A stretch of 34,112 nt of DNA from CAZMHL01 sp045605445 (GTDB lineage Bacteria; Bacillota; Clostridia; RGIG6154), in assembly GCA_045605445.1 (NCBI GenBank), contig JAZUPZ010000031.1, positions 1-34,112 on the forward strand. The letters are read 5' to 3'. Below the pieces are notes generated by a model, which ran no database searches, was not told where the DNA came from, and saw only the letters and a program-made list of their open reading frames with translations. This document shows positions 8,394 to 16,146 of this stretch, piece after piece (the first letter of the stretch is position 1; each line of letters begins with the position of its first letter). Position numbers and translations under genes: made by a program.

Positions 8394-11021
8394 ATGTCAA
8401 AATTTTCTAAAGTTTTTTCATTGGTTCTTGCTTTGGTAATGAGCTTTTCGGCATTCACCGGCGTTTTTGCCTATACTGTTGCAGACGACGTTGCCGGAAC
8501 AGTTTATGAAGAAGCAGCGGCAACTTTAGGCGCTCTTAACATTATGATCGGCGACGATACCGGAAAGTTCAGACCCGATGACAAGGTTACAAGAGCAGAG
8601 TTTGCCAAAATTGCAGTTTGCGCTCTGGGACTTGAAGAGGTTGCGGCTTCTTCTCAGGGAGTTTCTACCTTCCCGGATGTTCCCGTTGAATACTGGGCAA
8701 ACGGCTTTATTAACGTCGCGGCATCTGCCGGCATCGTAATAGGCGACGACACAGGAAAGTTCAGACCCTCTGACGGAATTTCCTATCAGGAAGCGGTTAC
8801 AATTCTTGTAAGACTTCTCGGCTACGAGCCCGTTGCCAAAAGCAAAGGCGGTTACCCCACAGGTTATATAGTTGTAGGTAACGACATTGGTCTTACCAAA
8901 AAGGCAACAATGGGCGCTCAGGAAGTTACAACAAGAGGAATTACAGCTCAGATGACCTTCAACGCTCTTACAATTAACCTTATGGAAGCTGTTGGCTACG
9001 GCGACTCAATAACCTATGAGATTGTTGACAAAACCGTTCTTAAAGACAAGCTTGACACAGAAAAGAAAACAGGCGTTGTTACCGCAAACTCTCTTACAGC
9101 TTTAAGCGGAACAACCTCTCTTAACGAAGGTCAGGTTCAGATTGACAACAAAGATATTTACTACACCGGTAAATCAAACATTTCTCACCTTCTCGGTCAG
9201 TTTGTAACCTACTACGTTAAAACCGACGAAAACGACGACAAGACAGTTATTCTTGCTCAGTCAGATTCAAACAAAAACAAAATTGTTACAATTGATGCTC
9301 AGGACCTTGCAGGTACAATTACTGCCGGAGCAACCTCAATTTCCTACTATCCGGACATTGATGCAGACCCGGTTGAGCTTACCCTTGCGGACAGCTACAA
9401 CGTTATTTACAACGACAGACACACCGCTTCTCTTTCTCACCCTGCAACAGGCTCCGTTACCCTTATCGATTCAACAAGGGATAACAAATACGACACCGTG
9501 TTTATCAACGAATATACAACCTATGTTGTTGAGGAAACCTCATCGGCAAGCAAAAAGATTTTCGAAAAATACGGCAAAACCGCTCTCGACCTCAATACCG
9601 ACAAAAACAAGGATCTTAAAATAAGCATTGAGGACAAAGACGGCTTTGAAGTTAAATTCGAAGACATTAAAGAATGGGACGTTCTTTCAGTTTACAGAAA
9701 CACCAACTATCTTAAAATTGTTGTTTCAAAAGAATTCGTTACAGGCGTTATCACCGAACGTTCTGAAAGAGAAGAAATTGTTGTTATTGGCGACGTTGAA
9801 TACGAGCTTGCAGAAAATATGAACATCAGCGACCTTAAGCTCGACCTTGAAGGAACCTTCTATCTCGATATGACAGGCAAAATCGGTGCTTACAATGCAA
9901 ACCTGAGAAACGCAACAAAATATGCTTATCTCATAAATGCAGGCACAACCGGAACCTTCAACACAACTCTCGACATTCAGCTCTTCACTGCAGAAGGCGA
10001 ATTCGTAACCCTTAAAGCGGCTGAAAAATTCAAAATTGACGAAACAACAGGCTTCACCGCTTCAACAGGTCTTACCGAGCTTCTTGGCGGCGGCTCAACA
10101 GTTACTCCTCAGATTGTAACCTACGAAGTTAACGCAAACAAAGAAATTACCGTTATTGACAGAGCGGCTGACAAAACAGCCTCCTTCCCAAACAGCTTTG
10201 TTAAAAACGCTTTTGCCCTTAACTTCAAAGGTACAGGTCTTATCTACAAAGCAGCTTCAGGAAAGCTTAATATTGTTGACGGCTCAGGTAACACAACAGG
10301 TACAATCGGCATTGGCGACAACACAGTTATTTTAAGCATTGCAAACGGCGAAACAGACGAAGACAACATGGAAGTTTGCACAAAGAGCATTTTCTCTGAC
10401 CTCAGCAGCTACGACGTTGAAATTTACGACCTTTCAGAAGATATGACAGCAGGACTTATCAGAATTACCAACGTTGTAAGCTCAAACAACCTTGACTCTG
10501 ACATTGCGGTTGTTACAAAAATAACCTCTTCAACAAACAGCGACGGCAACAGAATTGACAAGCTCTACGCTATGGTTGGCGGCAAGGAAGTTATAATTAA
10601 CACTGAGGACGACACCGTTCTCAGAAAAGAGGGTACAACAAAACTCGAAGCAGGCGACATTATTCAGTACACTCTTAATGCAAAAGGTGAAATCGACGGC
10701 TTTACCCTTCTCTTTGAAGGAAGCAAAAAAGGCACTGAATTTACAAAAACCTATGGCAGCAACAAGGAAATGACAACTGTTTACGGTAAGGTAACAAGCA
10801 AATTCTCAGATTCTATCAACGTTTCCGTAAACGCAGGCGCGGCAGTTAACTACTCCCTTAAAGATGTAACCGTTATGAAATTTGACTCTTCTAAAAACAA
10901 CAACAAGGTAACAGCGGCTACAACAGGCGACATTGCAAAATGGGAAACAGGTGCAAACGAACAGAGAGTATTCCTCAGAATCTATAAAGACGAGGTTAAA
11001 GAAATCGTAATCGTTGAATAA
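8394..11021 (+). CDS. SLH-domain surface (S-layer-like) protein
   Basis: An 875-aa secreted protein, probably anchored to the secondary cell-wall polymer. A signal peptide covers residues 1-26 (hydrophobic core LVLALVMSFSAFTGVFA). SLH repeats follow. The first (about 40-80) contains IGDDTGKFRPDDKVTRAEFA and the second (about 93-145) FPDVPVEYWANGFINVAASA. A third, weaker one ends near residue 195. The long remainder is Thr/Asp/Lys-rich, beta-rich in style and without enzymatic motifs. The codon use is strongly biased and the ribosome binding site and terminator are strong, which suits an abundant S-layer protein. It is the only plus-strand gene in the left chromosomal half. Confidence 0.92.
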   Translation: MSKFSKVFSLVLALVMSFSAFTGVFAYTVADDVAGTVYEEAAATLGALNIMIGDDTGKFRPDDKVTRAEFAKIAVCALGLEEVAASSQGVSTFPDVPVEYWANGFINVAASAGIVIGDDTGKFRPSDGISYQEAVTILVRLLGYEPVAKSKGGYPTGYIVVGNDIGLTKKATMGAQEVTTRGITAQMTFNALTINLMEAVGYGDSITYEIVDKTVLKDKLDTEKKTGVVTANSLTALSGTTSLNEGQVQIDNKDIYYTGKSNISHLLGQFVTYYVKTDENDDKTVILAQSDSNKNKIVTIDAQDLAGTITAGATSISYYPDIDADPVELTLADSYNVIYNDRHTASLSHPATGSVTLIDSTRDNKYDTVFINEYTTYVVEETSSASKKIFEKYGKTALDLNTDKNKDLKISIEDKDGFEVKFEDIKEWDVLSVYRNTNYLKIVVSKEFVTGVITERSEREEIVVIGDVEYELAENMNISDLKLDLEGTFYLDMTGKIGAYNANLRNATKYAYLINAGTTGTFNTTLDIQLFTAEGEFVTLKAAEKFKIDETTGFTASTGLTELLGGGSTVTPQIVTYEVNANKEITVIDRAADKTASFPNSFVKNAFALNFKGTGLIYKAASGKLNIVDGSGNTTGTIGIGDNTVILSIANGETDEDNMEVCTKSIFSDLSSYDVEIYDLSEDMTAGLIRITNVVSSNNLDSDIAVVTKITSSTNSDGNRIDKLYAMVGGKEVIINTEDDTVLRKEGTTKLEAGDIIQYTLNAKGEIDGFTLLFEGSKKGTEFTKTYGSNKEMTTVYGKVTSKFSDSINVSVNAGAAVNYSLKDVTVMKFDSSKNNNKVTAATTGDIAKWETGANEQRVFLRIYKDEVKEIVIVE

Positions 11022-11031
11022 TAAACCTTTT

Positions 11032-11067
11032 AAAAACAGGAAAGACAATGTCTTTCCTGTTTTTTTG
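11032..11067 (+). terminator. Intrinsic terminator of the SLH gene
   Basis: A 15-bp stem AAAAACAGGAAAGAC with loop AAT and its complement is followed by a run of T. It lies 10 bp after the stop codon. Confidence 0.95.
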
Positions 11068-11138
11068 TCCTTTTGGGAAATATTTTAAAAAAAGACTTGA
11101 TTTTTCGTCAACTTTGTGATAAAATAATTTTTGCGCTT

Positions 11139-11215
11139 CGAGGCGTAGCTCAGTTTGGTACAGTGCTTGGTTTGGGACCAAGATGCCGCAGGTTCAAGTC
11201 CTGTCGCCTCGACCA
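11139..11215 (+). tRNA. tRNA-Pro (anticodon TGG)
   Basis: The acceptor stem CGAGGCG pairs with CGCCTCG. D-arm, anticodon arm CTTGG-TTTGGGA-CCAAG with TGG in the loop, and T-arm CAGG-TTCAAGT-CCTG are all present. Discriminator A (11212) and CCA (11213-11215) are encoded. The gene is intact and is followed at once by the prophage integrase end, which suggests that its 3' end is the attachment site. Confidence 0.97.
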
Positions 11216-11229
11216 TAAAATTAAGTCGT

Positions 11230-11268
11230 TAAAATCTTGTAGACCTTGATTTTATCGGCTTTTTCTTT
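11230..11268 (+). terminator. Hairpin and T-run after tRNA-Pro
   Basis: The stem TAAAATC/GATTTTA with an 11-nt loop is followed by a T-rich run (CTTTTTCTTT) within 5 bp. It is a plausible terminator for the tRNA transcript. Confidence 0.5.
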
Positions 11269-11292
11269 CTTCTATATTTTTATTTTGTTTTT

Positions 11293-11315
11293 AAAGTACA
11301 CACCAAAGTACACAC
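11293..11315. repeat. Direct repeat, possible integrase arm sites
   Basis: AAAGTACACAC occurs twice with a 12-bp period between the tRNA and the integrase stop. Short direct repeats here are typical of arm-type binding sites of tyrosine integrases; that role is inferred. Confidence 0.45.
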
Positions 11316-11340
11316 TTTTTTGTTTCATTATTAATTAATA

Positions 11341-12417
11341 TTATGTCATATTAATTGTTTTGTCAATCTCTTTTTCTACAAGGTTTTTAGCAAGAAGTTT
11401 CTCCCCTTCAACCTCGTGTCCGTACTGCTTGAATGTATCCATTGAGTTGCTGTGTCCTACGACTTGTTTTAACAGTTCCAAAGGCACTTCTTTACACATT
11501 GAAATGAATGTATGCCTTAATTCGTGAACACTGATAGCAGGTATATCATAGGTTTTACAAAAACGGATCCATTGATGGTAAATCGTACTATGCGAAGATA
11601 ATTCACCACTTTTATTAGGAAACAAGTATATTGTATTCATGCCTTGGGTCAAATTGAGTTGTTCCAAAATAACTTTCTGTGCAACAGAGATTGTTATAAA
11701 TTCTCTTTTAGCTTTCGTGGTTTTACCTTCGGTGATTTCCTTGAAACGATTTCTTGCACTATCTACTGTAATTTTTCCATCAGCACAAGATTCTCTTTTG
11801 AGTTCTATAAGTTCACCTTCTCGCAATCCTGTAAGAGCGAACAATTTATATGCATTAAGATACCAGAAGTTTTTTGTGTCTGTACAATTTATAAGCAATC
11901 TGAAATGCTCCGGTTGAAGAATTTTCTTTTCTCCTACCGGGGCTTTTTTGCTTATTTGCAGATCTTCTATAAATAGTGTGGTAACTTTGTTTTTACGACA
12001 GTATTTAAGAAATGTCTGCATGCATCCGCGGAGATTGCCCAAAGTTTTCTTTGCCAAGCCTTTTTTGAATGCTGCATTAATTACATTCTGAAAATCCTGC
12101 TCTGTCAGATGTGACATTTTTTTATGTCCCAGTGCCGGCAAAATGTGTATTCTTCCGTAGGATTCATAATTGGTGTAGTTACCTGTTCCGGTGTTGAGCT
12201 TAACTTCCTGCAACCATTTTTCATACATTTTTGAAACGGTAACGGAATCGTTTATGTTTTCATCCAGCCATTTATCTGCTTTGGCGTTACAGGTCCTTTG
12301 TCCAGTCCTGCCCGGTGTGGCGCAGGTGAAGGTTTTTCTTATACCGTCTTTCTGAACATTTATCTGCCATCTGTTTGCAGATTCAATCCATTTGGCGGTG
12401 TTGGTTCTTTTTCCCAC
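11341..12417 (-). CDS. Phage tyrosine integrase
   Basis: A site-specific recombinase of the tyrosine family, about 358 aa. An N-terminal arm-binding region comes first, then a SAM-like core-binding domain near residues 60-165. The catalytic domain has Arg in LTGLREGELIEL, a likely Lys in the KAKREF hairpin, the box HELRHTFIS, a GHSN motif and the nucleophile Tyr in FKQYGH. I prefer the GTG start at 12417, because AAAGGAG lies 9 bp upstream. The ATG three codons earlier sits directly against that site. The gene points toward the tRNA, as expected for an element inserted at the tRNA 3' end. Confidence 0.95.
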   Translation of the reverse strand: MGKRTNTAKWIESANRWQINVQKDGIRKTFTCATPGRTGQRTCNAKADKWLDENINDSVTVSKMYEKWLQEVKLNTGTGNYTNYESYGRIHILPALGHKKMSHLTEQDFQNVINAAFKKGLAKKTLGNLRGCMQTFLKYCRKNKVTTLFIEDLQISKKAPVGEKKILQPEHFRLLINCTDTKNFWYLNAYKLFALTGLREGELIELKRESCADGKITVDSARNRFKEITEGKTTKAKREFITISVAQKVILEQLNLTQGMNTIYLFPNKSGELSSHSTIYHQWIRFCKTYDIPAISVHELRHTFISMCKEVPLELLKQVVGHSNSMDTFKQYGHEVEGEKLLAKNLVEKEIDKTINMT

Positions 12418-12448
12418 TTTTATCATCTCCTTTCTACGATAGTGTTAT

Positions 12449-13672
12449 TTATTCTTCTAACAGTGAATAAAATACTTTTTCGTCAATAATTTCAATGTCA
12501 TATCCTTCAAGTTTAAGTTCTTCTGCTTTTTTGTGTTTGTTGCTTTTTCCATCTTTTATGGAAGAACAGAAATCATTGCAACCTAATATTAAAAAGTTGG
12601 TTTTCTTTGTAACACTGTTACCTATCTGTCCGCCTAAATTCAATACAGCCTGCATAGCATCCTTTCTTGGTATCTTGTCAAGCGTTCCGGTGAATACACA
12701 AACTTTCCCGAAAAGAGGGTGGCTTTCATCGAACACAGCTCCTTCATCCGGGGACATAGATTTTATATCCACATTCTTTTCATATCCGGGTACAGGTATT
12801 TTGATGTCAAGATTAAACATATTTAAGAATTCAAACTCTGAAAGGATCTGAAGGCTTCCCTGTTTGCTTAATTCAATAGCTTTCAACATTGCCTCAGAAT
12901 ACTTGCCATTTTCATAGTTTTTGTATGAGCTGTTACTGAATACAATATAATCTACATTAGAGTAGAATATCTGCATTGCCTTTCCGCCGGCTCTTTCACA
13001 AATTCTAGCGTAGGTGTCAAAACTATATAAATTCAGCGTACCTTTAAACACTACTTTTTTATCTTTTAATATTTGAGTACATTCTTCAAAATGATTAAGT
13101 AAACTTTCGTTTTTTGATACATCTAATTCCTTGAGATTGTTGAAAAGCTCGAATGTTATTTTGCAGTCTTCCAATGCTCTGTGTGCGTTTTCGTAATCAA
13201 TTCCAAAGAACTTTGCAAGAGAACCTAATTTATAATTAGGAACGCCAAATACAAGTTTTTTTGAAATTCTGCAGGTATCTATATAATCATTGAATATAGT
13301 ATAACCGTATAATGTGTCACAGTTATGGTTTATAAATCTGATATCAAAATTTACATTGTGACCCATTAAAATATCTTCTTTAATAAACGAAAGAAACTTT
13401 TCTAAAACATCTGTAATTTTTGGAGCGGTTTTTACCATATCGTTCGTAATTCCTGTAAAACTTTCAATGAATGACGGAATTTCGTTATTCGGGCAAACAA
13501 GACTGCTGAAAGAATCAACAATATTGTTATCTCTTATTTTCAATGCAGACAGCTCAATAATTTCACAATTTTCAGGAGATAGTCCGGTTGTTTCTATATC
13601 TATAATGGTGTAGTCATTAGGGAACTCATAAAGTGAGGTCCCTTTTTCTTTTATTTCTTGTTGAAAGTTCAT
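12449..13672 (-). CDS. DnaQ-like 3'-5' exonuclease with BRCT domains
   Basis: A 407-aa DEDDh exonuclease fused to BRCT domains. Exonuclease motifs: YTIIDIETTGL (Exo I, near residue 21), GHNVNFDIRF (Exo II) and NAHRALEDC (Exo III with His and Asp). The C-terminal BRCT domain starts FGKVCVFTGTLDKIPR and has NLGGQIGNSVTKKTNFLI, the NAD-ligase type. A weaker BRCT-like repeat lies near residues 205-290. It sits between integrase and ImmA-like genes in the lysogeny module, with AAGGAG before the ATG. The nuclease fold is clear, but the role in the phage (repair, defence or DNA end processing) is unknown. Confidence 0.85.
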   Translation of the reverse strand: MNFQQEIKEKGTSLYEFPNDYTIIDIETTGLSPENCEIIELSALKIRDNNIVDSFSSLVCPNNEIPSFIESFTGITNDMVKTAPKITDVLEKFLSFIKEDILMGHNVNFDIRFINHNCDTLYGYTIFNDYIDTCRISKKLVFGVPNYKLGSLAKFFGIDYENAHRALEDCKITFELFNNLKELDVSKNESLLNHFEECTQILKDKKVVFKGTLNLYSFDTYARICERAGGKAMQIFYSNVDYIVFSNSSYKNYENGKYSEAMLKAIELSKQGSLQILSEFEFLNMFNLDIKIPVPGYEKNVDIKSMSPDEGAVFDESHPLFGKVCVFTGTLDKIPRKDAMQAVLNLGGQIGNSVTKKTNFLILGCNDFCSSIKDGKSNKHKKAEELKLEGYDIEIIDEKVFYSLLEE

Positions 13673-13737
13673 ATTTTCTCTCCTTATAAATAAAAAATAA
13701 CAGCAAATCAGACAACCGATTATTAAACTAACCTGTA

Positions 13738-14403
13738 CTACTTGTTTGGTTTACACAATTTGCATGGAGTGTAATCCTGAATTGCTTTTTCAACTGTTAT
13801 TTCTATTTTGTTTGAATTACGAATAGAAAAGCAGTCATAAGTATGAAACCGTTTCCCGGTTGGTGTTATGCAAACCTTCTTTTCTGATAGTGTTTCTGAT
13901 TTTACTGTTTGAGGTATTATATTTGTTTCTTTAATTGTTTCATTGTCTGAGTTGTTGACAATCATATAAACAGAACATATAAGTAAAAGCAACGAAATCA
14001 ATATTTTGTATCTTGCTTTATAAACTTTATATATTTTCTGTAAAATTTTATTTGGATTGGCAACATACTCTGCAAACATATTTGCCTGAAGTTCTATGTG
14101 GTTATTGCTTTTCAATATGCACATATCATCAAATAAGACATGACCGACCTCATGGATGATCGTTTCAAGCTTCTCTTTATATGACAAAGAACTGTTCACA
14201 TAGATAATTTTTAATAGTTCGCTTTTTCTTTTGAAGCCTTTCTCGTCTTTATCTATTCCTAACTTTTCTGCCTCATCTTCTGTGAAGAAATGAAGAGAAT
14301 AGCCTTTTTGAATTAACCAGTGTTCCATATTTTTTACAGTCAATTTGTTAACCCTGTCCAAAAACTTTATTGCTTCAAATTGTATCTTTAATATTTTAAA
14401 CAT
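13738..14403 (-). CDS. ImmA/IrrE-family metallopeptidase with membrane segment and Cys-rich tail
   Basis: About 221 aa. The zinc protease motif is IIHEVGHVLFDD, the HExxH of ImmA/IrrE enzymes that cleave Xre-type phage repressors. After the catalytic domain there is a transmembrane helix (ILISLLLLICSVYMIV) and then a tail with HTYDC...YTPCKLC, which looks like a small metal-binding cap. The tail and anchor are additions to the standard family. I place the start at 14403 because AGAAAGG lies upstream; the longer ORF overlaps the repressor stop. It lies just downstream of the repressor, its likely substrate. Confidence 0.82.
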   Translation of the reverse strand: MFKILKIQFEAIKFLDRVNKLTVKNMEHWLIQKGYSLHFFTEDEAEKLGIDKDEKGFKRKSELLKIIYVNSSLSYKEKLETIIHEVGHVLFDDMCILKSNNHIELQANMFAEYVANPNKILQKIYKVYKARYKILISLLLLICSVYMIVNNSDNETIKETNIIPQTVKSETLSEKKVCITPTGKRFHTYDCFSIRNSNKIEITVEKAIQDYTPCKLCKPNK

Positions 14404-14440
14404 TTTCAAACAACCTTTCTTTTCGGTTGTCTGAAATGCG

Positions 14441-14905
14441 TTATTCACTCTTGTTTTCTAAATCTTCAGCTAAAGCAACTTCATCATCAAAAGTTGTTGG
14501 TTTTGGATTATATTCTTTTCCGCTTTTTGCAGCAGTTTGTATATCTAAATACACGATATTGTTATCAAGCTGCGCGGAAGCATACCCTATAACCTTATTC
14601 TGTTTTTCCTCATTCAATTTTTTGAATATGGATAATATTTCTTGCTCTCTTTCGGTGAAGGGGGTTATTTTCTTTTCGTCAGTAGTTTTTTCATCAGGAG
14701 CGGCATTGTCTGTTATTCCAAGAAGGTAATCTGAAGTAACGTTAAATATTTCACAAACTTTGACAATAGTTTCTATATTAGGTTCAACAGAGTTTTTTTC
14801 GTATTTACATATATTAGCTTTTGATAATTGAACTTTTTTTGCTAATTCTTCTTGTGTCATATTTCCTCTATCTCTTAGTACTTTTAGACGTTCACCTAAT
14901 TTCAT
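14441..14905 (-). CDS. CI-like phage repressor (Xre HTH)
   Basis: A 154-aa repressor. The N-terminal HTH (residues 1-62) is typical Xre: GERLKVLRDRGNMTQEELAK followed by QLSKANICKYEKNSVEPN. The C-terminal part is acidic and carries no obvious LexA-type Ser/Lys protease dyad; inactivation may depend on the neighbouring ImmA-like protease. The start at 14905 is chosen for GAGGTG upstream and for the standard HTH beginning there. Four TTTCA-N5-TGAAA-like sites lie upstream, one inside its own promoter, so autoregulation is likely. Confidence 0.9.
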   Translation of the reverse strand: MKLGERLKVLRDRGNMTQEELAKKVQLSKANICKYEKNSVEPNIETIVKVCEIFNVTSDYLLGITDNAAPDEKTTDEKKITPFTEREQEILSIFKKLNEEKQNKVIGYASAQLDNNIVYLDIQTAAKSGKEYNPKPTTFDDEVALAEDLENKSE

Positions 14906-14941
14906 AACATTTTCACCTCGTATATTACTTGTTACACCATT

Positions 14942-14970
14942 ATTATACAGTTTCAAATTTTGAAAATCAA
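14942..14970 (-). promoter_or_regulatory. Repressor promoter (leftward)
   Basis: TTGATT (14970-14965), 17-bp spacer, TATAAT (14947-14942). The operator at 14951-14965 fills the spacer. Confidence 0.75.
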
Positions 14971-15068
14971 TACAAGTTTCAAAAAATGAAATTATTTTCA
15001 AAAAAACTCTTGACAATTTCAAAAAAAGAAACTATAATACAAATGCGGTTTCAATTTATGAAACCGCA
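14950..15068. promoter_or_regulatory. Phage operator array
   Basis: Four copies of a 15-bp dyad with TTTCA and TGAAA arms lie at 14951-14965, 14977-14991, 15017-15031 (right half AGAAA) and 15049-15063, plus a half site at 14996. Site 1 is within the repressor promoter, site 3 within the rightward promoter and site 4 just after its start point. Site 4 is extended to a perfect 10-bp inverted repeat, TGCGGTTTCA with a 5-bp centre, at 15044-15068. Confidence 0.82.
15010..15038 (+). promoter_or_regulatory. Early rightward promoter (consensus)
   Basis: Perfect TTGACA (15010-15015), 17-bp spacer, perfect TATAAT (15033-15038). An operator fills the spacer, so it should be shut in lysogeny. Confidence 0.92.
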
Positions 15069-15094
15069 TAGCGAAAATAATTTTTTATGTAGTT

Positions 15095-15127
15095 GTAATT
15101 ATTATTTTACTGAGGAGGGAGATATGA
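15095..15127 (+). repeat. Leader repeat, copy A
   Basis: Thirty-three bases carrying the ribosome binding site GAGGAGGGAG and the start ATGA. They match 16025-16057 with one mismatch (15111 T against 16041 C). Part of the duplicated module described in the findings. Confidence 0.9.
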
Positions 15128-15279
15128 AAAAAAGTTTAAAATTCAAAAATAAGGTTATTGACTTTATAGATGATGTGCCGAGAAAATATCCTAACTTTCC
15201 AATATGGTTTTCAATTGTAAGTCTGATATTAGTAATAATAATGACAATAGTATCTTTATTTTTAGAGTTAAGATATTAA
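15124..15279 (+). CDS. Small membrane protein (51 aa), module copy A
   Basis: Fifty-one residues starting at the ATG behind GAGGAGGGAG; a longer ORF upstream has no support. Residues 1-25 are basic (MKKSLKFKNK) and residues 27-47 form one transmembrane helix (FSIVSLILVIIMTIVSLFL). It is the first gene after the early promoter. Its last 12 nt overlap the 3' end of the convergent gene at 15268-15573. No family recognised. Confidence 0.65.
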   Translation: MKKSLKFKNKVIDFIDDVPRKYPNFPIWFSIVSLILVIIMTIVSLFLELRY

Positions 15280-15573
15280 TTGAAGTATGTCAACGGCTAA
15301 AGATGCTATTGCTATAAGAAGAGCTATTCCTGATATGCCAACCGGGACCCAGAAACGGATGCGTTCTCTTACTCTGATTTCAAAGTATCTTTTGCCTTTG
15401 GGAGTTAGAGAAATACTTTCAATAGCGTTATTGGCACCGTAAACAATTTCAATATAGTTATCAGCTTCAAGCTCCCTGCAGAAATCGTAGAGCTCAGGGG
15501 AGTTAAAATCCATTGCTTTACCGGAAGGATTTGAAGCAAATTTTAATATTTTTTCAGATGCTTTATCGAGCAT
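15268..15573 (-). CDS. Winged-helix-like protein with C-terminal membrane anchor, copy A
   Basis: About 101 aa. The N-terminal two thirds look like a small winged-helix domain ending in ISLTPKGKRYFEIR, as in phage proteins of Clostridia. Residues 77-98 form a transmembrane helix (VPVGISGIALLIAIASLAV). The ATG start at 15573 follows GAGGTG; the dyad at 15574-15597 covers the -10 and this site. It is the paralogue of 16135-16470. It runs against the early operon, overlapping the small membrane gene tail to tail. Function unknown. Confidence 0.72.
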   Translation of the reverse strand: MLDKASEKILKFASNPSGKAMDFNSPELYDFCRELEADNYIEIVYGANNAIESISLTPKGKRYFEIRVRERIRFWVPVGISGIALLIAIASLAVDILQLIS

Positions 15574-15620
15574 TATAATCACCTCAAAGTGATTATATCA
15601 TATCAAACTAATTTTAACAA
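15574..15620 (-). promoter_or_regulatory. Promoter and operator-like dyad, copy A
   Basis: TTGTTA (15620-15615), 17-bp spacer, TATAAT (15597-15592). The -10 is one end of a perfect dyad, TATAATCAC with a 6-bp centre, at 15574-15597 that also covers the ribosome binding site. Bases 15571-15607 are repeated exactly at 16468-16504. Confidence 0.7.
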
Positions 15621-15637
15621 GAAAGGAGTGAGAAAGA

Positions 15638-15850
15638 ATGGCAAATACAGTTAAGTCGTTAAAGGATATTCGCATTGAATCTGGAATGCGACAAAAAGAT
15701 GTATCGGATAAATTGGGGATTTCGGTGGCAAACTATTCAAAAAAAGAAAATGGCACAGTTAAGGTTTCAATAACTGAAATAAAAAAACTGTGTGAAATTT
15801 TCAATAAGGAACAGCAGGAAATTTTTTTGGCTTGCGAGTTTCAAAAATAG
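15638..15850 (+). CDS. Small Xre-family HTH protein (Cro-like)
   Basis: Seventy aa, almost all a single HTH: SLKDIRIESGMRQKDVSDKL followed by GISVANYSKKENG. Small size and position as an early gene opposite the repressor suggest a Cro-like regulator. AAAGGAG precedes the ATG. Its stop codon lies inside a fifth operator-like site (15838-15854). It is divergent from the anchored winged-helix gene, whose -35 lies next to its ribosome binding site. Confidence 0.82.
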   Translation: MANTVKSLKDIRIESGMRQKDVSDKLGISVANYSKKENGTVKVSITEIKKLCEIFNKEQQEIFLACEFQK

Positions 15851-15854
15851 AAAC
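15838..15854. promoter_or_regulatory. Fifth repressor-operator-like site
   Basis: GTTTCAAAAATAGAAAC is nearly the same as the early operators at 14950-15063. It overlaps the stop of the Cro-like gene and precedes the next small ORF. Confidence 0.6.
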
Positions 15855-15901
15855 TTTAATATTGCCAACATAACGCAACAAAATAAGAGAGGGGGATAAA
15901 A

Positions 15902-16057
15902 GTGGGAAGAACCAAATATGATGAGATTCTTATAAGAATTTTCGAGCATTTATCAGAAATAACAGAATCTGCAAAACCGAAACATAAGAAAATTTATATT
16001 CGTTTAATGTTAGAAATATATGTGGTAATTATTATTTTACCGAGGAGGGAGATATGA
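15902..16057 (+). CDS. Small hypothetical protein (51 aa, GTG start)
   Basis: Begins GTG with AGAGGGGG just upstream and encodes 51 residues (starts MGRTKYDEILIRIFEHL). The N-terminal half is amphipathic and charged; the C-terminal part (YVVIIILPRREI) is read through the repeated leader of the next gene. Stop and next start overlap as ATGA. Not recognised; it may be an upstream coupling ORF. Confidence 0.45.
   Translation: MGRTKYDEILIRIFEHLSEITESAKPKHKKIYIRLMLEIYVVIIILPRREI
16025..16057 (+). repeat. Leader repeat, copy B
   Basis: Second copy of the 33-base leader found at 15095-15127, with one mismatch. It provides the ribosome binding site and start of the 30-aa membrane peptide. Confidence 0.9.
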
Positions 16058-16146
16058 GTAGTTTTGATAAAAAAATATTTGGTTATTTGATTACGATATT
16101 TGTCAGTATGATGACTGCAATATTGGTTGTAAAATTATGCAGATAA
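16054..16146 (+). CDS. Small membrane peptide (30 aa), module copy B
   Basis: Thirty residues: MSSFDKKIFG then a single hydrophobic helix (YLITIFVSMMTAILVVKL). It uses the same duplicated GAGGAGGGAG leader as the 51-aa protein at 15124. Its final 12 nt overlap the end of the convergent winged-helix gene, the same length of overlap as in copy A. Likely a shortened counterpart of the copy A peptide; function unknown. Confidence 0.55.
   Translation: MSSFDKKIFGYLITIFVSMMTAILVVKLCR

Noticed and set aside
8394..11021. Long ORFs in other frames and on the opposite strand within the SLH gene and within the housekeeping genes
   Set aside because: They are shadows of strongly biased coding regions without ribosome binding sites or family similarity.
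11293..11315. Short CRISPR-like direct repeat
   Set aside because: Only two copies without spacers; no cas genes anywhere in the window.
14929..15279. 116-aa ORF as the first early gene
   Set aside because: It would start upstream of the consensus promoter and run through the operators; the 51-aa frame starting at 15124 has a strong ribosome binding site.
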